From AP-15 sp963703855 (GTDB lineage Bacteria; Pseudomonadota; Alphaproteobacteria; ATCC43930; CGMCC-115725): a stretch of 64,000 nt of DNA. Location of the stretch: NCBI GenBank assembly GCA_963703855.1, contig CAVPFW010000025.1, positions 1-64,000 of the forward strand, written 5' to 3'. This document shows, in pieces, positions 9,140-17,044 of this stretch. The notes beneath the pieces were generated by a model. It saw only the letters and a program-made list of their open reading frames with translations. It ran no database searches and had not been told where the DNA came from. Each line of letters begins with the position of its first letter. The stretch's first letter is position 1. Position numbers and translations under genes: made by a program.

Positions 9140-10865
9140 CAGTCCAATGCAAACACGAACAGCGACGAGCCGCCCTCGAGGTTCTCGAGCTCCGGCGCGG
9201 CCTTCAGCAAGCCCACGTTCCACGGGTTGCCGCCGCCGACATGGACGGCGATGTACTTCTTCCCGCCGACCGAAAAGCTGATCGGCGAAGCGGTGATCGC
9301 GGTGCCGACGTTGAAGCTCCACAGCGGCTTCAGCTCCTGGTGGTCGAAGGCGGTGGACTTGCCGTCGATCGTGCCGGTAAAGACGGGGCAGCCGGCAATC
9401 GCCAGCACCCCGGCGTAATTCGGATAATGGAGCTCGGTCGCCTCCTCGACCTGCCGGTGGTCATATCGATGCGGCGATCTGACCTCCATACGCTTGCTGC
9501 GGGTGGGCATCCCGCCGATTCCGAACGGGCCGCCTAGTCGGGTCTCGTGACCTTGAGCTGCGCGCAGCCGTCGATGCCTGCGCCGCTGGCCAGCCTGTTC
9601 GACGGTCGTAGCGGTCGGGAAGAAATTCACCCCGCCCTGCGCGTCCGGGCAGACAGCGCCCTCGCGCTGGTGCGGTTGCTGACGGCCGCATATTGCTGCA
9701 GTTTCTTTGACGGATCGTATTCGACCGGCTTGCCGTCTTCGGATCGATGCCTTTGGTCCAGTTCAGGTTCTTGACGTATTGCGCGGCGCTGATAAACGAC
9801 CCGTTGGTTCGGTCGAGCGTATAGAAGAAGCCGTTGCGGCCAAATGACCCAGCGCCTTGCGCGGCTCGCCGTTGATCGTGACGTCATAGATCATCTGCGA
9901 GCCAACTTCGTCATAGTCGAACTTGTCGTTTGGCGTGTACTGGAAGTACCAGACGATCTTGCCGGTGTCGGCGTTGATGGCGAGCGTCGAGTTCGTGTAG
10001 AGATTGTCGCCCGGCCGGTATTCCGCGTCGAACATCGGTGTCGGCTGACCGGTGCCCCAATACATCAGGTTGGTCGCGGGATCGTAGGATCCGACATACC
10101 AGAAGGCGCCGCCGCCGGTTTTCCAGGCGTCGTGGTCATCCGCCCAGGTCTCGTGGCCCGGCTCGCCCGGCGCCGGCACCGAATAGGTGCGCCACAGCAC
10201 CTTGCCGGTCTTGGCGTCGATCGCCATCAGCCAGCAGCGCCCGCCGATATCGGCGCCCGATCCCGGGACGATGATCATGTCCTTGACGATCAGCGGCGCG
10301 CTTGTGAATACATCCGTGTTGGCGACCTGGTAATTCTTGTCCCGCAGGACCTTGCCAGTATCCTTGTCCATCGCGATTACCCGGCCATCGGTGGTAAGCA
10401 CGATAACCTGGTTGCCGTACAGCGCGACCCCTCGGTTCGACGGCAGCCACACGGTCGACTTGTCGACGCCGGGGTCCATCTTCCAGACAATGCGGCCCTT
10501 TTTGCCGTCGCGCACATCGATCTTGTAGACGTCGTCCCAACCGTCGGTCATGTACAGAAAGCCATCCTCGACCAGCGGCGTCGACTGCTCGCGGGCGTGC
10601 GGCTTGTCGCCGCCGGGTTCGGAGCCGCCGAGCTGCACCACGTAGGCAACGTGCAGGTTCTTGACGTTGGACTGGTTGATCTGGTCGAGCGTAAGAACCG
10701 CTTGGCGTCATAGGTCTTGTGGTTGGTCAGCCAGTTGCCCGGTTCACTTTCGGCATTTTGCAGGCGTTCGGAAGTCACCTCCGCGGCAGCAAGCGGCGAC
10801 GACAACAACGCCGCCACAATTCCGCCGGCAGCGATCCCGAGAAGACCACGTGCAAAGCATTTCAT
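9139..10865 (-). CDS. PQQ-dependent alcohol dehydrogenase (methanol/ethanol family), frameshifted
   Basis: Periplasmic quinoprotein that oxidises alcohols using pyrroloquinoline quinone and calcium or a lanthanide. A signal peptide (MKCFARGLLGIAAGG and on) leads into propeller blades with tryptophan-docking motifs: AIDAKTGKVLWRT and AINADTGKIVWYFQ. The segments WYVGSYDPATNLMYWGTG and YRPGDNLYTNS belong to the active-site region, and the C-terminus GGKKYIAVHVGGG is typical. The length of about 575 residues is normal. At least four one-base slips (near 10690, 9860, 9640 and 9530) break the frame. It lies downstream of pqqA and a cytochrome c gene. The substrate cannot be assigned. Confidence 0.8.
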
Positions 10866-10936
10866 GGGTTTCGGTGTCGTGGACGCATGGTCGAAAAAGT
10901 CAGGCAATTGTCCCTCCCTTATTTCCATTGGATGCT

Positions 10937-11445
10937 CTATTGTCGTCTGCCGGCAGCCATGTCGCGGCAGCGCCCGCTTCCCTGGCCGAAATAATCTTCG
11001 CAATCGGCGACCGTCGGCGGACCCTTGCCGACGAACTTGGCCTTGAGATACGCCACGATCGCTTCGATCTCGCGCTTTTGCAGCGCGGCGGTGGGCGGCG
11101 GCGGCTTCTTGTCGCCAACCTGCGCAGCGGTCATCCCGTAGCACTCCTCGCCCTTGGTCCAGGCGAATTTGTCAAATGCGGCATCGCTGTTCCGCCCGGC
11201 ACCCCGCAACGGATCACCTCGACCAGCTGATCGTGGTCGAGCTTGGTCTCGCGTAGATTGGCGGCCTTGCCTGGCGACTGCGGATCGCCGGCGCCGTCAC
11301 CGGACCAGCCGTGGCAGAACCCGCAGGTCGCCTTTTCCTGGTAGAGCCGCTTGCCCATTCCGATATCGCCGGCGGTCTGCGCCGCCGCCGGAAGCGCCAC
11401 CGCCAGTGCCGCGGCGAGCGCCAGGAAGGGGGCGGGGTTTGCCAT
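10937..11445 (-). CDS. Periplasmic c-type cytochrome, one frameshift
   Basis: The start at 11445 follows GGAG at 6 bases. A signal peptide ends at PAAAQ, then a single haem-binding motif CGFCH appears at about residues 42-46 and GGTAMPH further on, where the methionine is the likely sixth haem ligand. After a slip near 11175 the chain continues FDKFAWTKGEECYG and IEAIVAYLKAKFVG, the closing helix of class I cytochromes. Sitting directly before the PQQ dehydrogenase gene (71 bases), it is the expected electron acceptor of that enzyme. Confidence 0.75.
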
Positions 11446-11538
11446 CTGCGTCTCCTCGACACCTACTTTGCCATCCGCGGGAGACAACTGCTCCTCCGGC
11501 GGCGGCAGGGAGAACGGCCTCAAACCAGGGCGCTGGCG

Positions 11539-12078
11539 CTAGTTTTTGATCAGCGCTTTGTACACCGTGAGGTCGACGACCGCGGTCTTCCAATCGCTAT
11601 TCTTGACCAGCATGACCGTGGCCATGGAATGACCGTCCTTGATCTCCGACCACACGGCGGCGGCGCGGTAGCCGGGATTGTCGCGCTTTGCTTCCTTGAC
11701 TGCCTCGCTGAGCTCCCTGGTAGCACGGAACAGACCGTCGTTCTGCTTCTTCGCCGTGGTCAGATCATCGCCTCCGGCGATCGGATCGGCCTTGGCAATG
11801 TTGCCCGAGCTGTGGTCTACGATGACTTCATAATACTTGCTGCCGTCCTTGACGGTGTAGATCGAGAGCCATGGTTTGCCGTTCTCGATTTCGAATTTCC
11901 CGGAGACCGGCTTGCCGTTTTTCTTGCTCGCGATCAGCCCCTGCTCCAAGGTTACCGTGGCGCCGGCGACAACCGGCGCGATCTCGGCCTTATCCTTGTC
12001 GCTCATGGCGGCGCTGGCCGGGATCACCCAAAACGCCATGAGGATTACCGACGATATCGTCCGCGAAATCCGTGGCAT
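11539..12078 (-). CDS. Small secreted protein, possible PepSY-type domain
   Basis: The start at 12078 is chosen because AGGGAGG lies just upstream and the next 20 residues form a signal peptide; an in-frame ATG at 12195 has neither. The mature protein is about 158 residues. Its middle part reads GKFEIENGKPWLSIYTVKDG then YYEVIVDHSSGNIAK, a strand pattern close to PepSY domains, and the end is an alpha/beta tail. It lies between pqqA and the cytochrome gene and is intact. Probably a periplasmic accessory of the alcohol-oxidation module; the role is inferred from position. Confidence 0.6.
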   Translation of the reverse strand: MPRISRTISSVILMAFWVIPASAAMSDKDKAEIAPVVAGATVTLEQGLIASKKNGKPVSGKFEIENGKPWLSIYTVKDGSKYYEVIVDHSSGNIAKADPIAGGDDLTTAKKQNDGLFRATRELSEAVKEAKRDNPGYRAAAVWSEIKDGHSMATVMLVKNSDWKTAVVDLTVYKALIKN

Positions 12079-12253
12079 TGCGCCCTCCCTTGATATTGAC
12101 GTGTTCCGGCTCGGCACGCGATCCCGCTGCCGGCATCTCCCTGGATCGGATGCTGCGAATGTCGCCCCGACGCCTGCGCCTGACGACCACAGCATTGATT
12201 GCGCGGCCCCACCATGACCCCCGCGACGACCGGGGTGACCGCGGTCGGTCGTT

Positions 12254-12290
12254 GAACCGGGATCGCGGGTTCCAGGCCCGATCCCGGTTC
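12254..12290 (-). terminator. Strong hairpin just downstream of pqqA
   Basis: A perfect 12-bp inverted repeat (GAACCGGGATCG / CGATCCCGGTTC) flanks a 13-base loop, 14 bases after the pqqA stop. There is no T-run, so it may act as an attenuator or as a 3' stabiliser that lets pqqA mRNA outnumber the downstream message. Confidence 0.6.
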
Positions 12291-12304
12291 TGCGGAGGCA
12301 GTTC

Positions 12305-12385
12305 TTAGTCGACGTCGGCGCAGGCGTAGGCGTTGATTTCCAGGCCGATGGCGATCTCGATGATGACCGGGGTCTTCCACTTCAT
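12305..12385 (-). CDS. pqqA: PqqA, precursor peptide of pyrroloquinoline quinone
   Basis: A 26-codon gene preceded by AAGGA. The peptide starts MKWKTPVIIEIAIGLE and ends INAYACADVD. It has the PqqA layout: MxW start, E-I-x-x-G-x-EIN core, and the glutamate (residue 16) and tyrosine (residue 20) spaced E-x-x-x-Y that PqqE cross-links to make PQQ. Length and motif agree with the family (22-29 residues). No pqqB-E genes are in the window, so the biosynthetic enzymes must be elsewhere, while this copy sits at the head of the PQQ dehydrogenase module. Confidence 0.9.
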   Translation of the reverse strand: MKWKTPVIIEIAIGLEINAYACADVD

Positions 12386-12880
12386 GGCGATTTCCTTGGT
12401 CTGATTTTTACCGTGGCAAGGTAGAAGCGCGGCGGAGCGCTGTCAACCGACGGCTCGATCGCCGGGGGCGACCGTACGGCATGTTCCCGGCGGCCCGCCC
12501 CGCCGAGGGAGCGGCCCCGGGCGCGATCGAGCAATCGGAAATCACATCGGGGGCGCCGAGCCCGCCGATTGGGCGCGGCCTGAAAGGGGGTGCCGGCATC
12601 GCTGCGGTGCACGCTCGGCAATCGGGTAATGACAGGCGGCGAAGTGGCCCGAGGCGATCTCGCGCCGAGCCGGCATGGCCGTCGCAAACGGCAATGTCAC
12701 CGCCGCGCAGGCGCCCGGGCGCGTCGTTGAAATGCCGGCGAAAGTGCGCATTCCAGATCCGCAGCGGCGTGCGCGATCTTCAGTTCGGCGGTGCTCGCCT
12801 TCTCGAAGGTCGCCAGATCGGGGCGGTAGCGCGGCCGGGCGATTGTGCAGAGGCAGGCCGCCCGGCGCAACGCCTTCCGC
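12386..12880. other. Gap without a supportable gene
   Basis: About 495 bases between pqqA and the helicase remnant. Open frames exist on both strands (GC-rich), but none has a ribosome site, a recognisable domain or a consistent start. Minus-strand fragments such as LATFEKASTAELKIAHA look protein-like but break after a few dozen codons. It should contain the pqqA promoter and perhaps gene debris. Confidence 0.5.
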
Positions 12881-13501
12881 CTAGAGCATAATGAAATTCG
12901 TCAGCAGGATATCGGGCGGCGATTTGGCGATCGCCTCACGTGCCTCGTTGGACTCCTGACCGGTGTACCGGGCGAACTCCACCAACCCGGGCGCGTTTCT
13001 GGCGAACTTGCCAAGCTCCTCCTGTTGTGAGTTCGCCAGCGCATTCATCGGGTAGATGAAGACGGCGCGCGTACGGCGCGGTGCGCCAGTCGCCCGCTCG
13101 CGAAGGATTTTATCGATGATAGGAATGAAGAAGCACAGGGACTTGCCCGAGCCGGTGCCGCTGGTCACGACATAGTTGGCGCCGGAGGCGGCCCTCTGGA
13201 TCGCCTCGACCTGGTGCTTATAGAGATCGAAGGGTGGTCCAGCCTCTCCGTTCGTAGCACTAGGCTGTCGGAAAAATTACGCAGTGTCGGCGTGCAGCAG
13301 GCCACCGACCGCAAGATCACGTACCGACGTCCCAACTTGGAAGTGGGGGTTAAGCTGGAGGATGGGTTCGGGCCAGAACCGATCGCTGGAATACTGCTCG
13401 TCAATTTGGGCGCGAATGTCCGCCGAACGCATTTTCGTAAACGAACGCGCGAAGTCGCTGTACTCGCCGACGACGCGGCGATCTAGGTCAAAGACGTCCA
13501 T
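12881..13501 (-). pseudogene. Truncated DEAD/DEAH helicase (DrmA/DUF1998-type N-terminus)
   Basis: The N-terminus (MDVFDLDRRVVGEYSDFARS, then FWPEPILQLNPHF) and the helicase start (PFDLYKHQVEAIQRA, Walker A SGTGSGKS, motif Ia VFIYPMNALANSQ, then PPDILLTNFIML) match large SF2 helicases that end in a DUF1998 domain, including DISARM DrmA. All parts lie in one frame, but codon 75 is TAA (a CAA glutamine would fit) and the gene stops after about 206 codons, where the family usually has 1000 or more. A real pseudogene: a nonsense codon plus loss of the 3' two thirds, including the second RecA lobe. Confidence 0.75.
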
Positions 13502-13504
13502 CCG

Positions 13505-13628
13505 TCACCTAACCTTTTCCGGCGAGCCGTCAAGCTCGATCAACATCGCGATGAGCCTAGCCATTTGCGTCTGATCGGCCATTCCGCCCGCTTCATTTCT
13601 TCTTCTTAAGTCCGGTATCGGTGAGCAT
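13505..13628 (-). CDS. Small ORF(s) coupled to the helicase remnant
   Basis: An ATG at 13628 with a good ribosome site (GGAGAAGG) opens MLTDTGLKKKK then stops. A second ATG at 13582 opens MADQTQMARLIAMLIELDGS and ends 3 bases before the helicase ATG. One base in the AAGAAGAAGAAA run would join them into a single peptide of about 40 residues. The opening LTDT is reminiscent of P4-type integrase N-termini, but it is too short to decide. Alternatively a leader peptide or the remnant of an upstream island gene. Confidence 0.3.
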
Positions 13629-13668
13629 GATCCTTCTCCAACTCGACAAAAAACCGCCGGATGGGCTT

Positions 13669-13835
13669 AAAAATACCGTCAGCCCAACCAGAGGCCGTTA
13701 ATAACGGTATTTTTTTGATCTTTTCCAGACACTTAGACTCTTCAAAAATACCGTCATAGGCCTTGTTAGGCTGACGGTATCTTCGCTTTGTGTTTTAGGC
13801 AAGGGATATCGGTACCGTCAGAAAGACCGTCAGAA
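13669..13835. repeat. Cluster of ACCGTCA direct and inverted repeats
   Basis: Within 170 AT-rich bases the core occurs as AATACCGTCAGCC (13672), AACGGTATT (13704), AAAAATACCGTCA (13744), TGACGGTAT (13772) and twice as ACCGTCAGAA (13814 and 13826, 12 bases apart). ATACCGTCA/TGACGGTAT forms an inverted repeat with a 15-base spacer. CCGTTAATAACGG (13695-13707) is a palindrome followed by a T-run. It lies between the guaA 3' end and the helicase remnant. Could be operator sites, integrase arm sites or an iteron-like array. Confidence 0.6.
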
Positions 13836-13947
13836 TGATCCGCTAGCCAGCGTAAGATGCCGATAGATTTTGATAGAACTTCGTTTTCTATTCAATATGT
13901 TAAGCCGTTTTTTTGATAGTCCGCTAAACGTCGCGAACCCTATCGGA

Positions 13948-15495
13948 TCATTCCCACTCGATCGTGCCTGGCGGCTTCGAGGTCACGTCGTAGACGACGC
14001 GGTTGATGCCGCGCACCTCGTTGATGATGCGGGTGGCGGCGCGCCCGAGAAATTCGTGCGAAAACGGGAAAGTGTCGGCGGTCATCCCGTCGACCGAGGT
14101 CACCGCCCGCAGGGCGCAGGCGAAATCGTAGGTGCGCGCGTCGCCCATGACGCCGACGCTCCGGACCGGCAACAGCACGGCGAAGGCCTGCCAGATCGCG
14201 TCGTAGAGCCCGGCATTGCGGATCTCCTCGATGAACACCGCATCCGCCTTGCGCAAAATCTCGAGCTTGTCGCGGGTGACCTCGCCCGGGATGCGGATCG
14301 CCAGACCGGGCCCCGGAAACGGGTGGCGCCCGACCAGCCGCTCGGGCAGGCCGAGCTCGCGGCCCAATTCGCGTACCTCGTCCTTGAACAGCTCGCGCAA
14401 CGGCTCGACCAGCTTCAATTTCATGCGCTCGGGCAAGCCGCCGACATTGTGATGCGATTTGATCGTGACCGACGGGCCGCCGATGGCGCTCGTCAACTCG
14501 ATCACGTCCGGGTAGAGCGTCCCCTGGGCGAGATACTCGACGTCGCCCAGCTTGTGCGCCTCCTCGTCGAACACATCGATGAAGGCGGCGCCGATCCGCT
14601 TGCGCTTTTCCTCGGGGTCGGCGACCCCGGCGAGCCTGGCCAGGAACAAATCCCCGGCGTCGCGGTGGACCAGCGGAATGTTGTAATGGCGGCGAAACAG
14701 GTCGACGACCTCCTCGGCCTCGCCGGCCCGCAACAGGCCGGTGTCGACAAAGATGCAGGTCAGCTGGTCGCCGACCGCCTCGTGCAACAACGCCGCCGCG
14801 ACCGCGGAATCGACCCCGCCGGAGAGGCCGCAGACGACGTTGCCGTGGCCGACCCGCCGGCGGATCTGGTCGAGCGCCTGCGCGCGGAACAGCGCCATGG
14901 TCCAGTCGCCGCGGCAGCCCGCGACCTTGTGGGTAAAGTTGCGCAGCAATTCCGCCCCTTGCGGGGTGTGTGCGACTTCGGGGTGAAACAGAAAACCGTA
15001 AAAGCGGCGCTCGTCGTCGGCGATCGCGGCAAAGGGTGCCGCTTCGCTGGCGGCGACCGCGCGAAAGCCGGCCGGCAATGCGTCGACCTTGTCGCCGTGG
15101 CTCATCCAGACTTGGGCGCGTGCACCCGCGGGCCACAGCCCGTCGAACAACAGGCAGTCGTCGACCACGTCGACAAAGGCGCGGCCGAACTCCTGGTGCT
15201 CGCTCAAGGCGACCCGGCCGCCCAGTTCGTCGCACATGGTCTGCATGCCGTAGCAGATGCCGAGCACCGGCACTCCGAGCCGAAAGGCGATGGCCGGCGC
15301 GCGCGGCGAGGTGCCCGCGGTCACCGAGGCCGGGCCGCCCGACAGGATGATCGCGCGTGGGTCGAAGTCGCGGACTTTGTCCTCGGCGATCGTGAACGGG
15401 TGGATCTCGCAATAGACCCCGCTCTCGCGCAGCCGGCGGGCGATCAGCTGGGTGACCTGGCTGCCGAAATCGAGGATCAGGATGCGGTCGGACAT
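13948..15495 (-). CDS. guaA: GMP synthase (glutamine-hydrolysing)
   Basis: Converts XMP to GMP using ATP and the amide of glutamine, the last step of guanine nucleotide synthesis. The product has 515 residues, the normal length. The class I amidotransferase domain (about 1-190) carries the cysteine loop VLGICYGMQ and the histidine pair region HPEVAHTPQG. The ATP pyrophosphatase domain follows with the P-loop LSGGVDSAVAAAL. The C-terminal dimerisation domain ends KPPGTIEWE, the canonical GuaA end. It is third in the minus-strand order guaB, rsmB, guaA. Its 3' end is a known integration target of genomic islands, and island debris lies right beside it. Confidence 0.97.
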   Translation of the reverse strand: MSDRILILDFGSQVTQLIARRLRESGVYCEIHPFTIAEDKVRDFDPRAIILSGGPASVTAGTSPRAPAIAFRLGVPVLGICYGMQTMCDELGGRVALSEHQEFGRAFVDVVDDCLLFDGLWPAGARAQVWMSHGDKVDALPAGFRAVAASEAAPFAAIADDERRFYGFLFHPEVAHTPQGAELLRNFTHKVAGCRGDWTMALFRAQALDQIRRRVGHGNVVCGLSGGVDSAVAAALLHEAVGDQLTCIFVDTGLLRAGEAEEVVDLFRRHYNIPLVHRDAGDLFLARLAGVADPEEKRKRIGAAFIDVFDEEAHKLGDVEYLAQGTLYPDVIELTSAIGGPSVTIKSHHNVGGLPERMKLKLVEPLRELFKDEVRELGRELGLPERLVGRHPFPGPGLAIRIPGEVTRDKLEILRKADAVFIEEIRNAGLYDAIWQAFAVLLPVRSVGVMGDARTYDFACALRAVTSVDGMTADTFPFSHEFLGRAATRIINEVRGINRVVYDVTSKPPGTIEWE

Positions 15496-15520
15496 CGATC
15501 TTTCAGCATCGAATGAAACG

Positions 15521-15589
15521 GATTGCTTCGTCGCTCCGCTCCTCGCAATGACAATACCGTTTTGTCATTGCGAGCGCAGCGAAGCAATC
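15521..15589. repeat. REP-like intergenic palindrome
   Basis: Two arms (GATTGCTTCGTCGCTCCGCT with CCTCGCAATGACA, then TGTCATTGCGAGCGCAGCGA with AGCAATC) form a near-perfect inverted repeat of about 27-32 bp per arm. This is the widespread GTCATTGCGAG...GAAGCAATC element of proteobacteria. It lies between rsmB and guaA, and the last codons and stop of rsmB fall inside it. Confidence 0.85.
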
Positions 15590-16932
15590 TCAGTATCAAA
15601 GGCCGAGCCCGGGGCCATCACCGGCTTCCGCTCGAACAGGGCGACGAAAAAGCCGTCGGTGCCGTGGCGCGCCGGGGTCAGGAACAGATAGTCCGCACCG
15701 GCAGGCGAGGCGTCGCCGATCGTTTCCTCCCAGGCGCGCGCGGCCGGGAACAGCGAAAAGTCGGGTGCGGCGGCGAGAAAGGCTTCGGCCTGGGCCTCGT
15801 CCTCCTCGCGCAGTAGGGAGCAGGTGGCGTAGACGAGCCGCCCGCCGGGGCGGACCAGGCGTGCGGCGCTGCGCAGGATCTGCTGCTGGCGCTCGACCAG
15901 CTCGGCCAGATCCTCGGGCTGCGAGCGCCATTTGGCGTCTGGGTTGCGCCGCCAGGTTCCGGTGCCGAGGCAGGGCACGTCGACAAACACCCGGTCAAAC
16001 CCGCCGGCGTGGCGCTTGACCCATTTGTCGCGCTCGCTGGCCAATACCCGGCGCTCGACATTGCCGACCCCGGCGCGGCGCAGCCGGCGGGCCGCACGTT
16101 CGAGCCGGCGGGCCGAGACGTCGCAGGCGACGAGCTTGCCGCGATTGGCCATCCCGGCCGCCAAGGCCAAGGTCTTGCCGCCGGCGCCGGCGCAGAAATC
16201 GACGACCCGCATCCCCGGCCGCGCGCCGGCTACGAGGGCCGCGAGTTGCGAGCCCTCGTCCTGCACGTCGAAGAGCCCGTCCTTGAATGCCGCCAGACCG
16301 GAAAGCGGCGCCCGCTCGGCGAGCCGCAGGCCGACCGGCGACCACGGGGTCGGCTCGGCCCGCACCCCCTCGGCGGCGAGCGCCCGCCGCGCTCCATCGC
16401 GATCGGTCTTCAACAGGTTGACGCGCAGATCGATTGGCGCCGGCAGGTTGAGAGCCGCCATCTCGCGTTCGAGCCCCTTGCCGAACACCCGTTCGAGATG
16501 GGGCTCGAGCCATTCCGGGACATCGTTCGCCACCGCCCGCGGCATCTGCGGATGGCGCAGGGTGCGGCTGCCGAGACTGGCGACCAAGCGCGACTCCGCG
16601 GCGCTCAACGCTGCCGGGCGAAAGCGGTCGCCGTCGCAAGAGGCCGCCACCGTCTCGGGTCGCCAGCCTTCGGCCAAGGTGAGCCCGGCAAGCACCCGGC
16701 CGCGCGCTGCGGCTTCGACCGCGCCCCGGCCGGCCCGCGCGATCCACCAGTCGAGCGCCGCGCGATGCCGCAACACGGCGTAGACATGGCCGGCGATCTG
16801 CGGCCGGTCCTTGGCCCCGATATAGCGGCGGCTCCGGAAGTAGTCGGCCGCGGCGTCATCGGCCGGCCGCGCCCCGGTCTCGATTTCGGCGAGGATTTCG
16901 ATCGCGGCCGCGACCTGCGCCCCGGGGGTCAA
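15565..16932 (-). CDS. rsmB: 16S rRNA (cytosine-967-C5) methyltransferase RsmB
   Basis: Methylates C967 of 16S rRNA using S-adenosylmethionine. An N-terminal NusB-like helical domain (about 1-140) precedes the methyltransferase fold with motif I VVDFCAGAGGKTLALAAG, motif IV DRVFVDVPCLGTGTWRRNP (PC cysteine) and motif VI LVYATCSLLREED (catalytic TC cysteine). The length of 455 is slightly above the family norm because the C-terminus runs into the palindromic repeat: the last residues TEIASLRSQ and the TGA are encoded by the repeat. Between guaB and guaA, as in many alphaproteobacteria. Confidence 0.93.
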   Translation of the reverse strand: MTPGAQVAAAIEILAEIETGARPADDAAADYFRSRRYIGAKDRPQIAGHVYAVLRHRAALDWWIARAGRGAVEAAARGRVLAGLTLAEGWRPETVAASCDGDRFRPAALSAAESRLVASLGSRTLRHPQMPRAVANDVPEWLEPHLERVFGKGLEREMAALNLPAPIDLRVNLLKTDRDGARRALAAEGVRAEPTPWSPVGLRLAERAPLSGLAAFKDGLFDVQDEGSQLAALVAGARPGMRVVDFCAGAGGKTLALAAGMANRGKLVACDVSARRLERAARRLRRAGVGNVERRVLASERDKWVKRHAGGFDRVFVDVPCLGTGTWRRNPDAKWRSQPEDLAELVERQQQILRSAARLVRPGGRLVYATCSLLREEDEAQAEAFLAAAPDFSLFPAARAWEETIGDASPAGADYLFLTPARHGTDGFFVALFERKPVMAPGSAFDTEIASLRSQ

Positions 16933-16968
16933 GAGGCTCCCGTCGCGCGTATCCCAAACTGCAGGCAG

Positions 16969-17010
16969 CCCCTCACCCCAACCCTCTCCCCGCAGGCGGG
17001 GCGAGGGAGA
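16969..17010. repeat. Intergenic CCCTCACCCCAACCCTCTCCCC element
   Basis: This C-rich element with an internal hairpin (CCTCTCCCCGC / GCGGGGCGAGG) is a common intergenic repeat of GC-rich proteobacteria. It sits between guaB and rsmB and could act as a transcript processing or termination hairpin. Confidence 0.7.
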
Positions 17011-17044
17011 GATCTGCGGCCCCAGCCTCTTCGGGACGGCGAGG

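Noticed and set aside
13691..13717. CCGTTAATAACGG followed by a T-run as an intrinsic terminator
   Set aside because: The loop would be only one base with the full stem; it is better explained as one of the inverted ACCGTCA-type repeats, though weak termination cannot be excluded.
13870..15516. 548-codon plus-strand frame
   Set aside because: Antisense of guaA; the composition follows from GC-rich third positions on the other strand.
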